64,000 nt of DNA from Deuterostichococcus epilithicus (Eukaryota; Chlorophyta; Trebouxiophyceae; Prasiolales; Stichococcaceae): positions 1,104,501 to 1,168,500 of the forward strand of contig JAVTLE010000005.1 in the NCBI GenBank assembly GCA_033439295.1, read 5' to 3'. The position numbers and the translations under genes are program-made. Position 1 is the stretch's first letter; the number at the start of each line of letters is the position of its first letter. This document shows positions 46,501-57,096 of the stretch, in pieces. Under the pieces are notes generated by a model. That model was not told where the DNA came from and searched no databases. It saw nothing but the letters and a program-made list of their open reading frames with translations.

Positions 46501-48738
46501 CTGGCGGCGCACGGCGCCCAGCTGGCGGGCGTGCTCGCGCACTCCGTTGCCAGCGTCGGCGAAAAGGGCCTGCTGGCCCTGTTGCCGGTGCGTGCTGAGC
46601 GCTACCCGTGTCAGAGCGGAAAGACCCTCCTCAGCCAGAGCCGGCCTGCTGTCTCCTGCTGCCGGTGGGGGCCGCCGCGCCGGGCGCGCTTGCCCTGAGT
46701 CGGATCTGGACGCTTTGCGAGCAGGAGTGGCCCCACTGCCTGCTCCCACTGCTGCGTCAGGCCTTGCCAGCCGTTTGTTCACAGTGCATCGTGCAGAGTC
46801 AGGGTGCCAGGCACTGCCCTCGGGCCGCACCTGGGCTCAAAAAATCAGTTGCGGTTTCCGCGCTGTTGCGTCGGCAGCCATCGCATGGGGTGCGCCAGGC
46901 CCCGGCCTGGAGGTGTATGATCCAGGGAACCAGTGTTCACTCTCCCTGTGCCCCATTGCCGCCCCCAGGTGGCGGAGCTGCTGCTGACGGGGTGGCCAGG
47001 AGAGGCGGCACCGCTGCTGCAGGACGCGCTGCTGCGGCTGCTGGCTCTGGTGCTGTCAGGGCGGGAGTCCAGCCTCGTTGTCGCCAGTGAGCCCCTCTTC
47101 TGGTTTCTTCGTGCGCAGAGCACAGCGGGAGCCTGCTGTGCGTCTGCTTGTGTTCGAGATTCGTGCATGAGATAGCCGTGGCGGCATGGTCGGCAGCGCA
47201 TGTGCAGTTGTGAACCACCAGACCGTGCAGCTGATCTGGGTGCTCGGGAGATTGAGACAACAGCAGCTGAGGCGGATGTCTCCCCTGGCAGGCCGTGCAG
47301 CTGATCTGGGTGCTCGGGAGATTGAGACAACAGCAGCTGAGGTGGTTGTCTCCCCTGGCGCAGGCTCCATGTCCGTGTTTGCGCGGCTGCTGCTGCACAA
47401 CACACCGGCCTTCCTGCAGCTGTTCCGCACGGCGGCGGCACTGCCGGAATTTGCGGCGGCAATCGCGGCGGGCGGTGGCGGCGGGGATCCGGCGCAGGCG
47501 CTGCTGCTGGCGCTGCTGGACCTGTGGCTGGACAAGACGGACGCCATAGGTGGGCTTGTGCTCTAGACAAGACATGCGCCATAGGTGGGCTTGCGCTCTG
47601 GACAAGGAGCCATAGGCCTGCTTGTGCTCTGTGCCAGTTGCCGTCGGGATGCGGCCGTAGGCTAGCACTATTTGCGAGTGATGTGAACATGTGGGCAGTA
47701 CAGTGAAAAGTTTGCAAGCGAGCAGAGCCGGCGTCTTGGCCCTCGCTGATGCGCGCCGATGTGCATGTTGCTGTACCTGCATCGCAAGTGCTTGCACTGC
47801 TGCTGTGCACGGCCGATGGTCGCTCGTGTGCCGCCGCAGGGGCGCCGCCGGCGCGCAAGCTGAGTGCCGCGGCGCTGGCTGCGGCGCTGACGCTGCCGGT
47901 GCCGCCGCTGGTGGAGCGCCTCGACCTGCTTGTCTCCCACATCACCTCCGTCTGCTACGAGGTACAGTGATCACGTCATGAATGACACCTTGCACGACCT
48001 TCGTTCGGCCCACTGCATGCGGCGCGCTATCGTTGTTGATCACGCTGCCCCGACGACATGTGTCTGACAGCCCAACCACCAGCCTCAGCCCCAGGCTCAT
48101 TTTGGGTGGCCCATTTCGACTGACATCTTCATGTTCTACAAGTCGCTGAGTAGCAGAGCTGCCACAAGAGCCGTGCACCACAAGAGCCAATTCTCAAGCT
48201 CAGTTCAATTTTCATTCATCCTGCCGCCGCAGATGGAGGGTGACGGAGAGGACGAGCGGTACAGGTACAGCGTGTACACAGCACGCGGCAGCGGCGCAGA
48301 CGCCAGCGGCGGCGCTGTCGTTGCCTCTGAGGAGGCGGAAGGTGCGCTGTAGCGTGCCCGCTGGATGCCACAGAATGAGCACGACCGCTTGACCGGGTTA
48401 TTGACTGTCAAGGGCCCAGTCTTGAGCTGTTGAGCCCCCGTGGACCTGCCCGCAGGTTACCGAGCATGATGAAACTGCTGTCCCTGCCGCACTGTCCTAC
48501 AATAGACTGTTGTTTGACACGGCTCCGAAGCACGGGCCTGCACACACCCCGTGCAGGCGAGTCCAACCGGTGGCTGCACCTGTACGAGGCGGACCCGGTC
48601 AACAGCCTGCGGCTCTCGGACTTCTTCCGTGGGCAGCTGCAGGCGGGCGCGTCGGCGCACGGCCCCGGCTTCAATGCCGCCTTGCACCTACTGGACCCGA
48701 CACTGCAGTCCCAGCTGAAGCCCATCATCGGCAGCTGA
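40576..48738 (+). CDS. IPO11: Importin-11 (karyopherin-beta, KA120 type)
   Basis: Nuclear import receptor made of HEAT repeats that binds RanGTP. Twenty-one phase-consistent exons: 40576-40761, 41012-41115, 41267-41339, 41524-41727, 42017-42166, 42336-42410, 42569-42717, 42945-43146, 43401-43517, 43732-43851, 44067-44288, 44772-44948, 45236-45352, 45570-45698, 45952-46186, 46439-46587, 46969-47086, 47364-47549, 47840-47961, 48233-48341, 48557-48738; about 1,041 aa, close to human IPO11. Matches along its length: WQAAVQLKNSITKYWR (importin-beta N-domain), ALTFAKVARLDYPAAWPSL, LKELSSKRLVADQRNF, NAAGVGAYELHDYVEFSSWF, NLLEDGLATWLTALR, and the C-terminal ADPVNSLRLSDFFR with LDPTLQSQLKPIIG. Introns 3 and 12 use GC donors (41340, 44949). 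Introns 11, 17 and 18 contain duplicated exon or intron edges. Confidence 0.93.
43184..43226 (+). repeat. Small tandem repeat in importin-11 intron 8
   Basis: The unit ATGCAGGCATCCTGC recurs with changes about 2.5 times in a row. Intronic; no coding effect. Confidence 0.7.
44294..44332 (+). repeat. Echo of importin-11 exon 11 end, with donor, in intron 11
   Basis: Right after the exon 11 donor the sequence again reads TCCTGGTTC...CTGCT-CCG|GT: the exon ends SSWFQSTLLP then GTGCGT, the copy gives a similar LVQSALLP then GTCAGT. Roughly three quarters of about 38 nt agree. Confidence 0.65.
47223..47363 (+). repeat. 70-bp tandem duplication at the 3' end of importin-11 intron 17
   Basis: Units 47223-47292 and 47293-47363 are nearly identical (two substitutions plus two extra bases at the end). 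The second unit ends in the true acceptor CAG before exon 18; the first ends in an equivalent CTGGCAG, so the 3' splice site is doubled. Near identity means a recent event. Confidence 0.92.
47530..47640 (+). repeat. Three imperfect copies of the exon 18/intron 18 border
   Basis: A unit of about 35 bp, GACAAG...CCATAG then GTGGGCTTG-GCTCT, occurs three times from 47530, 47566 and 47601. The first contains the real exon end and donor (47549/47550); the second repeats CCATAG|GTGGGC exactly at 47585; in the third the donor has changed to GC. Confidence 0.9.
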
Positions 48739-49129
48739 GGTGGTGCACAGGGTCAGCTCGATGCATGTTTCGTGGATCGAACGATTTTGAGCGCTAGGGC
48801 GCACAACGCCGCTAGTTGATCAAGACAGGGCCATCTGATCAAGCCATGGGATGCTTTCGGGTGGTCTAAGCCGCAGCGTGCAGTGCAGTGACTGTGCAAT
48901 CAGGCGCTCCCAGCTGGAGTCGGCCTCTTTGATCATTGAACAGCAGGTGGTGTGACGTCAGCGCAGCTCCGACATGGTCATGTGAAACGCACTCCCTGAA
49001 GTAGAACCCATATCACGTTCACCAAACAGTTCGGCCGGCACAGCAGACAGCACAAAGGACCCAGCTCCAGCATTTGACGGATGTAGCAGCGCACTCTGGT
49101 GACGAGACTTTGAAGTGCCAAAGGCGTGG
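48739..49129. other. Spacer between importin-11 and the nocturnin-like gene
   Basis: About 390 bp between two + strand genes. Nothing recognised beyond presumed 3' UTR and promoter. Confidence 0.5.
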
Positions 49130-51573
49130 ATGGCCCACAGCTCCGTTTCGACCTGCTTTCAGTTTGCTTCTGCAAGCTCTGTTCCGCCAAATAGATTCCT
49201 CTCGGTCAATAGCAGTGTTCCCCACGCACGGATTGCCGGTCAGCACCGGGGTGCAGTTCTCTCGGTCGACCCGACAAGCTTTCGCTCATCACCCAGCCGC
49301 TGCAAGCTCTTGTGCTGTCGACCACGTCAAAGCAAAGCTGTCAGGTGCATGCAGCAGCCATCGCCTCCGCAGCAGGAGTTTCAGAGGTTGCGGCGCCGGT
49401 TGTGCCAACTCGCCCCGCCGAATGGACTGCCGCAGCTGTCCGTGCTCACGTTTAATGTCCTGGCGGATGGCCTCGCCCAGAACGGCGGCTTCATCAAAGT
49501 AAGGCCACCTGTCGCTCGAGATGCATGTGAGCGTCAGGGAACTGCGCTGCGGCGCTGAGGCGGTTCCTGAGTCCTGATGCATGGGCTGACCTGCAGGCGC
49601 CGCAAGCGGCGCTACACTGGGAACATCGTCGAGCGCTGCTGCTGGCGGAGATCGCCGCTGCGGACGCCGACCTGATCTGCCTGCAGGTGCGTCTTGGGTG
49701 TGGCAGTAGCATGTGCCTTGTCAGCAGTCCATGCGGGTGGAGTCCGTGCGCTCTGTCTTGTGACTGTGGCGCACTGTGACAGTGGCTTTGAGCATGCCTT
49801 TTACACCGGGGCGCTGAATGCACGTGTGCTGCACTTACAGGAGGTCAATCATTTCGGTACGTTCTGTCCAAGTCATAGTGCCCAGCACATGCAATGCGTG
49901 CTGCACTCAGAATTTGTCCGTTACGCACTGGTTTGATGGTGCATTGCCAGCCTTGAAACATGCTCAGTCTATGGCCGTGCAGAGGATTTCTTTCAGCCGG
50001 AGCTGGCGAGCCTCGGGTACACGGGCCACTTCCTGGCAAAGCCGCACTCGCCGGCGCAGCAGTATGGCCATGCCCCAGATGGATGCGCGCTGTTCTTCCG
50101 CAGCAGCCGCCTCGCGGCAGTGCAGCCTCCGCAGGGTGAGCGGTCGGATCCTTGCGATATGTGGGGCACGTGAGTGGCGTGCGTGTCAGGGCACAGCTGG
50201 TGCCTCACTCTTTCGACACCAGAGTTCAGTATTATTCCGACCCTGCAACGCGCTTATCGGCGGAGCGCTGCTGGGCTGCGCAGGAGGCACGTTCGTGGTT
50301 GCCAGCGGCGGATCCGCGGCGCAGGGGATGGTCTGCTGGCGGCTGCGAGACCGGCAGCATGCCAACCGGGAGCTGCTTGCGGCAACATTCCACCTGAAAG
50401 CCAAGCCCGGTGCAGCCAATGACGCTGTCCGGCAGCACCAGGTGTGATGCATCTGCTCCTGGCAAGCACCTATGCATACTGCTGGCCATACCACGCTCTC
50501 GAACTGCTGTGCTTCTGGAATGCACGGCATGCATCAGCGGCTTGGGTCACTTCTGCAGGCTCAGCAGGCCCTCGCGCGGCTGGCCGCAGCAGCAGCGGTC
50601 GGACCCGACAGCAGCAGCAGCAGCAGCAATGGCAGCGGACCAGCGACGCAGGCGGCGACTCAGGCAATGTGCAGCGGCAGTGGCAATGGCAGCGGCCCAG
50701 TTAGCGGCGGCTCTGCACAGAATGGCACCGCCAGCAGCAGCGGCAATGGAAGCCATCCGCACGCGCAGCCCGCCGCCGGCACCGCCGAGGCCAAGCTACC
50801 CGTCCTGCTGTGCGGCGACATGAACACAGAACCGGAGTCGGCAGCCTGTCAGGTGCACACATGGCTGTGAGGTGCTCGCAGTGGTGGACCGCGCCTGTGC
50901 AGCTGCTGAGCTGGCATGCCCCAGGCGCTGCCCCCGAGCTCAGGATTGCCGCGGGCCCCTGCAACCGTCAGCCGCACGTCAAGGGCCGCAGGTCATCTCA
51001 GCTGCGTCCTGTCTGAGTTGTCCTAAGCTGAGGTGACATCGCGCCGCTCGGTGCAGGCGCTGCGGCGGCACCCGCTGGAATTGCGGTGCCTGTGGGACGC
51101 GGCGCCAGAGGAGCACCTTACCGAGCGGCTGGTGACCACCTGGAAGTTCAGGGCGGATGGGGAGTCGCGGCGCGTTATCGACTTCATTTGGTGAGGTTCA
51201 GGGTTTAAACCCAAGGTCCACTGAGGCGGCAGCACTCACCTGCACAGTGTGCACGTGAGTCGTCGAAGCTGCTGTGTGGCCCGTCTGGCGCCTCTGCCGC
51301 TGCCAACGTTCACTTGGCGAGGCTGCACTCACGGAAGCACACGGGTCGGGCATGTCGTGTGTATCGCGTGTCGTGCGGCGCTAGCTCGCTTGACTCGCAT
51401 CATGCATCTTGTGAGTGCCTTCCCACTGCGCACGCAGGCACACGGCGGAGCTGCAGCCGGTGGCGAGGTGGCTCACACCCACCGCGCAAGAGATCGGGGA
51501 ACACGGGCTGCCGAGCCTGCAGTATGCCTCCGACCACCTGGCGTGCCTCGCCAGGCTGCAGTGGACGTGTTAA
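49130..51573 (+). CDS. Nocturnin-like phosphatase (EEP/CCR4 family)
   Basis: Endonuclease/exonuclease/phosphatase fold closest to nocturnin, which in animals removes the 2'-phosphate of NADP(H); a deadenylase-like role cannot be excluded. Exons: 49130-49498, 49597-49686, 49841-49856, 49983-50135, 50284-50441, 50559-50852, 51057-51190, 51438-51573; about 449 aa. Active-site motifs: LSVLTFNVLADG (Asn), LICLQEVNHF (Glu), PDGCALFFRSSRL, TFHLKAKPG (His), VLLCGDMNTEP (Asp/Asn), RRVIDFIW and LQYASDHLACL (Asp/His). A Ser/Gly/Ala-rich insertion (about residues 290-355) interrupts the core. Residues before MQQPSPPQQ (49349) are Ser/Arg-rich with almost no acids and may be an organelle-targeting leader; if not used, the protein starts at 49349 with 376 aa. 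Confidence 0.87.
49841..49856 (+). other. 16-nt microexon carrying the catalytic Glu of the nocturnin-like protein
   Basis: Flanked by TTACAG and GTACGT; encodes EVNHF plus one base. It joins LICLQ to EDFFQPEL in phase and supplies the metal-binding Glu of the LQE motif found in all family members. Confidence 0.85.
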
Positions 51574-51897
51574 AACGGCGTCTTTTATTCTGTCGAGGAC
51601 CAGCATGACAGTGGGCTCCCATTGTTGCTCTAGATGCCCGTCTTCCGCATTGTTGCCGGTCCATCGTGATGGTTTTGAGCTTGCAATCACACATTCTTTC
51701 TGATCTGAAGTGGTTCGAAACATCAGCGACATACATGATGCCCACAGCAGCCTCTTTGCAGCGGCATTAGAGATGGAACCGAGGCAGCGCTGGTGCAGTT
51801 CTCTCGCAAAATCTGGATGCTCATATTGCCCCCATCTGCGTTACTCAAATCCGGCATGATCTCAAACGCTTCAACAAGGACCCCTCCAATCCCTTTA
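51574..51897. other. Convergent 3' spacer, nocturnin-like / GH5
   Basis: About 320 bp with both 3' UTRs. Nothing else recognised. Confidence 0.5.
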
Positions 51898-54800
51898 TCA
51901 ACACGCTGCCGATGCGATCGCCGCACCGCCCAACGCTGATGCTGCGACCATCCATGCCCAAGGAATGGCACGGAAGATGTCGCTGGTGGCCGGACGCAGC
52001 CAGGCTGCCGGAGACGAGGGCAGCACCTCCAGCTGCTGCAGCGGCGGCAGTGGCGGCCGCGGCGGCACAACCGGCAGCGGGCATGCCGAGTCTGGGTCGC
52101 AGTTTCCGTCACACTGCGTAGTGCATGGCAGGTGCAAATCAGCCAGTTCCCTCTTGAAGATAACAAGAAGCAGCTTTCAAGTATATCAAAGACTTCAATC
52201 CGGGAGCAGGCAGCCACGTCCCCGGATGTGGCGATACAAAGGCAGGTCTAGCCGTGCGCGCATATCCGCATTGTCAGCCAACGACGTTTGTTGAAGCAGT
52301 GTCGCTCGACGCACCCGTACGGGCAGGAGGCAGCAGGTGTGGTCGGTGGTGTTGGGGCAGGCCTGCGGCTCCCAGGGGATGCGGCCAAATGGCGTGACCG
52401 TGTCGAGGGAGTTCTCGTTCAGTTCCGCCTCGGTGCAACTGCGGCAGCCCTCCAGTGGACTGGTGTCCAGCGCAGGCACTGGGCAGAAGCTGTCGGTGCA
52501 TGATGCCGAGTACCTGAGACAGCCGACAACCATCGACCACCGGGTACTGATGGTCCTTCAAAGAAATAGAGCGCACCACTCGGCGTACATTCGGCTCCAG
52601 CCAGATCTGAGACGGTGTCCTGCCAGCAGGAGTGCCCTGCCGCCTGGCACTGCGGAGACAGGGCCCTTCTCGTAGCACTGCGCATCGACAGGATGCGCGC
52701 AGGATGACTGCCCTCTGTGGCCGGATGTCAGCGCTGTCGCTGTTTCTGTTGCTGGCGTTCCTTGCAAGCGAGCTGGGGCAGCCTTTAATGGTGTTGGGGT
52801 TCAGCGCACCAGGGGCGCAGTCCAATGCGCGTCATGTAGTTGATTTTCTCCCACACGACGCTTGCCCAATCGTCCTCCACCTGCGGCGCACGGTCGCAAT
52901 CTGTTTCCCCCCCTCACCAGTCCGCCCCTTTGGCGGCGGCATACGAGTGCAGACTCTGAGCCAGCGCCCCAAGCTGCTGGCCGTGCAGGCCTTTCGAAAC
53001 TGGGCAGCGTATACACCGCACGCCAAGCACGGAACCAGCATGCTCTTAGTGGACACCAAGAGCAGCAAATGGGGACGCTATGGTCGCCGCATCGCGTGCG
53101 AGTGCTGTATGGGGCAGACAACAGAGGCGCACCACGCCGCCGGTGTCGGCGCTGTTGGGGTTCCAGGACCACCACAGCCAGCCCGCCACCGGCGCATGCC
53201 AGAAGTCGTCCGCCAGCAGGTACTCCGCGATGTCGTTCATCGTCTGCGGGGCGGCAGGCAGGCAGTCGTCCAGTCGGACAACGTCTGAAACGGCCAGCAG
53301 GCCGGGGGCTCTGAAACATTTCCGCAGGGCGAGGGCGTCTTGAGGTCAGAAATATTCAGCATAATGCAGGCTGAATACGGTGCGCTACACACTACAACAG
53401 GTGTGCACAGTCCGCCTCGATGGTCCTCGCCCTTTGCAACAGGCATCGCGCTGTGCAGGGCAGGAATGCGTTCCTCCAAGTGCTTGCAGTTCCCAGCTGT
53501 CTCCAGCAACAGCATGTAATACAGGCAGGGGAGCGCACCCACAGCTCGAGCTCCATGCAGTCAGGCTCGCGGTTGGCGCACGGGTTGCGGCAGTCCCGCA
53601 ACCGGCTGCCCAGCTCCCCCAGCAGCACCGGGAAGCGCTTGCAGTGCCCCTCGTGGCAGAAGCCCTGCGCGGCCGGTGGCACCGCCGTCGATGTGAAATT
53701 TCTTCGTGATCAGGATATGCGCTGCCAGCATGCGACAGCAGTGCATCCCCGCAGCAGGATGTGCAAGGGTGCGGAGGCGCACACGGCGCGCATGATGGCC
53801 GCATGCATCAGGCCGGCAGGTCGGCGGTCTGCGTCCAGTGAAGGCGGCCGCGCCTTGCGCTGCAGGTGGCCCCAGGAGTTGGACAGCCGGTTGCAGAGGC
53901 CCTTGCCCGTGCAGCCGCGGGGGATGACGCTCGTCGGGTACACATGCGGCGACAGGATGGTGTTGTTCGCGTATGGCGGCGTGTCAGGGCCCACCTGTGC
54001 ACGGCGGAAGGGGGCGTAGGGAACATGTTTACCGTCTTCTGTGGCGCCGCCCGGCCTCGCACTGCGCCAGCGGTGTGAGCCTGCTGCTGCTGAGCCACTC
54101 TGGTCTGTCTCGTTGCATGGGGCGATCGCAGGGCGGTGTGTGCTGCACGATGTGGCGCCACGCACAGTCCGTTTGGATCCCGTTCAGAGAGCAACTCCGC
54201 GTGTTCGGACACGCACCAGGCTGCGATAGAAGTCGGAGGGGTCGCTGACGTAGCGGTCGGCGGCCAGCAGGGAGCGCGCGTGCGCAAAGCCGTCGCCCCA
54301 GGACAGGCCCAGGCCCACCTGCCCTGCGCCCTCTACCAGGTACAGCGCCGCTGCGGGCCACAATAGATGCAAAGTCGCCCCCGACGCCCGGGCGCGGCCA
54401 GTTTTGTACAAGGTTGTGCATGGCCAAGACGTGTGCCGCCGGCAGCATAGCAGACCAGCTTAAGGGGCTGCGGGGCGGTATGCGGGTACGAAGGCGAGGC
54501 AGCAGCAAGGCAGAGCTCTGCTTGTCATGCTCGCACTCTGTGCGGCGGAGTGCGCAACCCACCAGGGTTGATCTCGTAGCCGCGCCGCATGACGACGTGG
54601 TACACCTCCCCAATGGAAGGCACCCAAAACCCTGTCTGGTTGGAGTATGCCGCCCACTGGTGCAGCAGCATTTTGGAGGTGTGAGAAGTACCTTGTTCGT
54701 TCCAGCTGCCACACCACGGGGCAGGGGCTGATGTCAAGGAACTCGTGGCCGAACTACTTAGAAACATTCAGACGGGTGAGCGCATCATCACAGCGCCACC

Positions 54801-56687
54801 TTGCGGCCGCCTCACATGCATGGCCTGGGCGTCGGGCTCGTTCATGATGTCAAAGATGACGCGCTTGCGGGCCCATGGGTCCTCTGCCACCCGCTCCATG
54901 ATCGTCGACCACCGCTGCGTCGCGCGACCAACAAGCACATTATCTGGCGCAGCTCATGTTGATGTGGAAGCGGAAACCGCGTCACATCCTGGGTGCATGC
55001 TTTGTTCGATCGATCAATTGGGTGGTCATGCAAAGGGCGTCAACAAGCCACGGCGCCGCAGTGGCGGTTGTCCACGGACCTTGCCCCAGGTATGGCGATC
55101 GGCCAGAACCGTGTCGTCAAACTGCAGCTGGTCGACGGGGATGACCACAAAGTCGTTGCGCGCCAGGAAGCTGAGCACCCAAACGAAGCGGTCCAGTGTC
55201 GTGGCGCCTGCGCACATGCCACAGCAGGCGGTTCAGGTTTTGGAAATCACACAGGCCGCAGATGAAGGCCAGGCAGAAAAGATGGCCATAGCATGTGGCT
55301 GGAATGTTAATGCTGGTGCTGGTGCTGGTGCTGGCGTCCTGCGGATGAGGACGTCAATGCTGGCAGTTTGATGTGCCGTATTTGCCGAGCAGACGACACA
55401 CGGGGCCACTCCCACCCTGCGGCGCACCGGTGTGGTTAGACGGCAGATAGGCATTGCACTCGCCCTCGGTGCCATTCGGCAGCAGCGTCCCCAGCGGCTC
55501 GTGCGGCAGCCGCACGCTGGTCGCATTGATGACACCTGCAGCAGCAACGTATTCAGTTTGCACTCAGATCAGAACCCCTCTTCCAATGTGACGACAGCCT
55601 CGGCCCTCATAATATCAAGCAGCCACAAGGAACCACCAAGCAGCAGTGCGAACCAATGACCGCCGTCAGACCACATTGCAGGCTGTGTGCACGGTACGCG
55701 CGCCTTTAGAGACGTCCATGTCCGGGGGCGTGACGCTGCGCAGGATGTCGTCCTCATTCGGGTTCGTGAAGCGCTCGACAAAATAGGGGCACCAGGTGCT
55801 GAAATCCTTTGGCGGCGTCTCGAACAGCGTCTGTAGCACCAACAGAATACTCCTGCTCAGCTTGACAACGTTGACCCTCCGCTTTATTACTGTGCGATCG
55901 TTGAATGGCTGCGGCGTTCGTTGAAGGCTGCACAGAAGGAGCAGGCTGCGACAGTGTGTTGCGGGGCGGGCGAGGCGTTCATGGCGGAATCTGGTGAGAA
56001 CATGATGAGCGCACCGCCATGCTGAAGGGGAGGCGCACGGCATTGAACCCCAGGAGCCGGAAGCGGCGGATGACGTTCACAAAGTCTGCAGCGCAGCGCA
56101 TATGATGGATCCCATCCATCGATCCTGCTCTGCGTTGGTGTGGTCAGTCCTCCAGACTTTGACTGCACGAGTGCTATCAGAACCGGGATCAGCAAGAGGA
56201 GACTAAAGCCCAACCAATTGTGAGGGCGGTGGGTCCGTTGAAGATGCCGTCCACCATGGTGCCCCAGGTGGTCTCGAAGCCGAAGTAGTTGACGCCGGTC
56301 AGCAGGCGGTGCTCGCCGCCAACGCACAGCGAGATGCCTGCGGCAGATAGAGCGCAACGCCATTGCCACAACACCCATCGGAAAGAGCTAGCTGTCAGGA
56401 ATGTGGCGTGCTCACGTGCCGAGCCAGTTGGTGTACTGACTTGGCGCACCGTCTGGGCAAATGCTGATTGGCTGCATCATCGCGCTGTCGCCGTCGCCAG
56501 CATTCATCGAGTCATCTGCACTTGCCTGCAGCACCGCATCTCATGTTTCAAAAAGTGTTCCCAGGCGACATGCAGTTCGGACTCTAGTGATTTGCAAGTC
56601 TTCCGCTGTCACCTGCTGTGGAAGTAGTCGGCTGCAGCAGGCCAGCGCCGCCACCGCCAGCCACAAGTGCAGTGCGCTGCACCACAT
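51898..56687 (-). CDS. Secreted glycoside hydrolase family 5 with C-terminal membrane anchor
   Basis: Retaining beta-glycosidase of the GH5 (cellulase/mannanase/glucanase) family; exact substrate unknown. Exon 1 (56687-56613) encodes a signal peptide, MWCSALHLWLAVAALACCS; exon 2 (56471-56420) YTNWLG; then from 56337 HRLLTGVNYFGFETTWG, FRLLGFNAVRLPFSM (about 56080-56010), FSTWCPYFVERFTNPNEDD, LARNDFVVIPVDQLQFDD, the acid/base Glu in FDIMNEPDAQA (about 54865-54830), SPHVYPTSV (about 53960-53935), the nucleophile Glu in FPVLLGELGSRL (about 53645-53605), and GWLWWSWNPNSADTGG with WEKINYMTRIGLRPW. A Cys-rich tail (motifs CQAAGHSCWQD, EGCRSCTEAE, CDGNCDPDSACP) and a Pro stretch lead to a final helix IPWAWMVAASALGG ending at 51898. 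Many exons; boundaries in the tail are not resolved. Probably acts at the cell wall or surface. Confidence 0.8.
55315..55345 (+). repeat. Hexanucleotide microsatellite (GGTGCT)n in GH5 intron
   Basis: About four tandem copies of GGTGCT/CTGGTG inside an intron of the GH5 gene. Confidence 0.8.
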
Positions 56688-57096
56688 TGCGCAGCGCTGT
56701 CGGCAGCTTTCTGACGCTTCAAAATGTTTCACGCGCCGTCACTGCGACAGGCCATCAGACGATTCTGTCGCTTTCCCGCTGTGCTCGTCCCGAACTACTG
56801 ACGCTCGTTCCCCGCAGTAAATCCCGAACGCAAGCAGCCTGCTGCAGGTGGCGAAAGAGCACTCATGCAGCAGCTGGCACTCGGCTGTCCTGTGCCGAAC
56901 TTTCAAGCTTACAGATCCCCATCATCTGCGCAATATGACCAACAGAACCAGCGCGGAGACACAACGTGACTGCCACCATCGATTTTCCCGCCATCAATCT
57001 GAGAGTCCAGAAAACCAGGGTTTTGGCGGCCCATTGTTTGGCCGCCCTCGGATCCGCACACAGCATTCCAGGCTTGCATTTGCAGAGCGCCCCGTT
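56688..57096. promoter_or_regulatory. Divergent spacer between GH5 and bHLH genes
   Basis: About 410 bp between opposite starts. The + strand bHLH gene may have a 5' UTR intron ending at TGCAG (57084). No other feature. Confidence 0.45.

Noticed and set aside
47223-47640. Repeats here as a CRISPR array or transposon
   Set aside because: Units are adjacent with no spacers, terminal inverted repeats or coding content; they are copies of local intron and exon borders.
46845-47945. 366-codon minus-strand frame antisense to importin-11
   Set aside because: Shadow of importin-11 exons and the 70-bp repeat, seen as repeated peptides in the translation; no family match.
56848-57096. Longer N-terminus for the bHLH protein
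   Set aside because: The frame is open, but a pyrimidine-poor AG near 57084 and lack of similarity make 5' UTR more likely; kept as an alternative start only.
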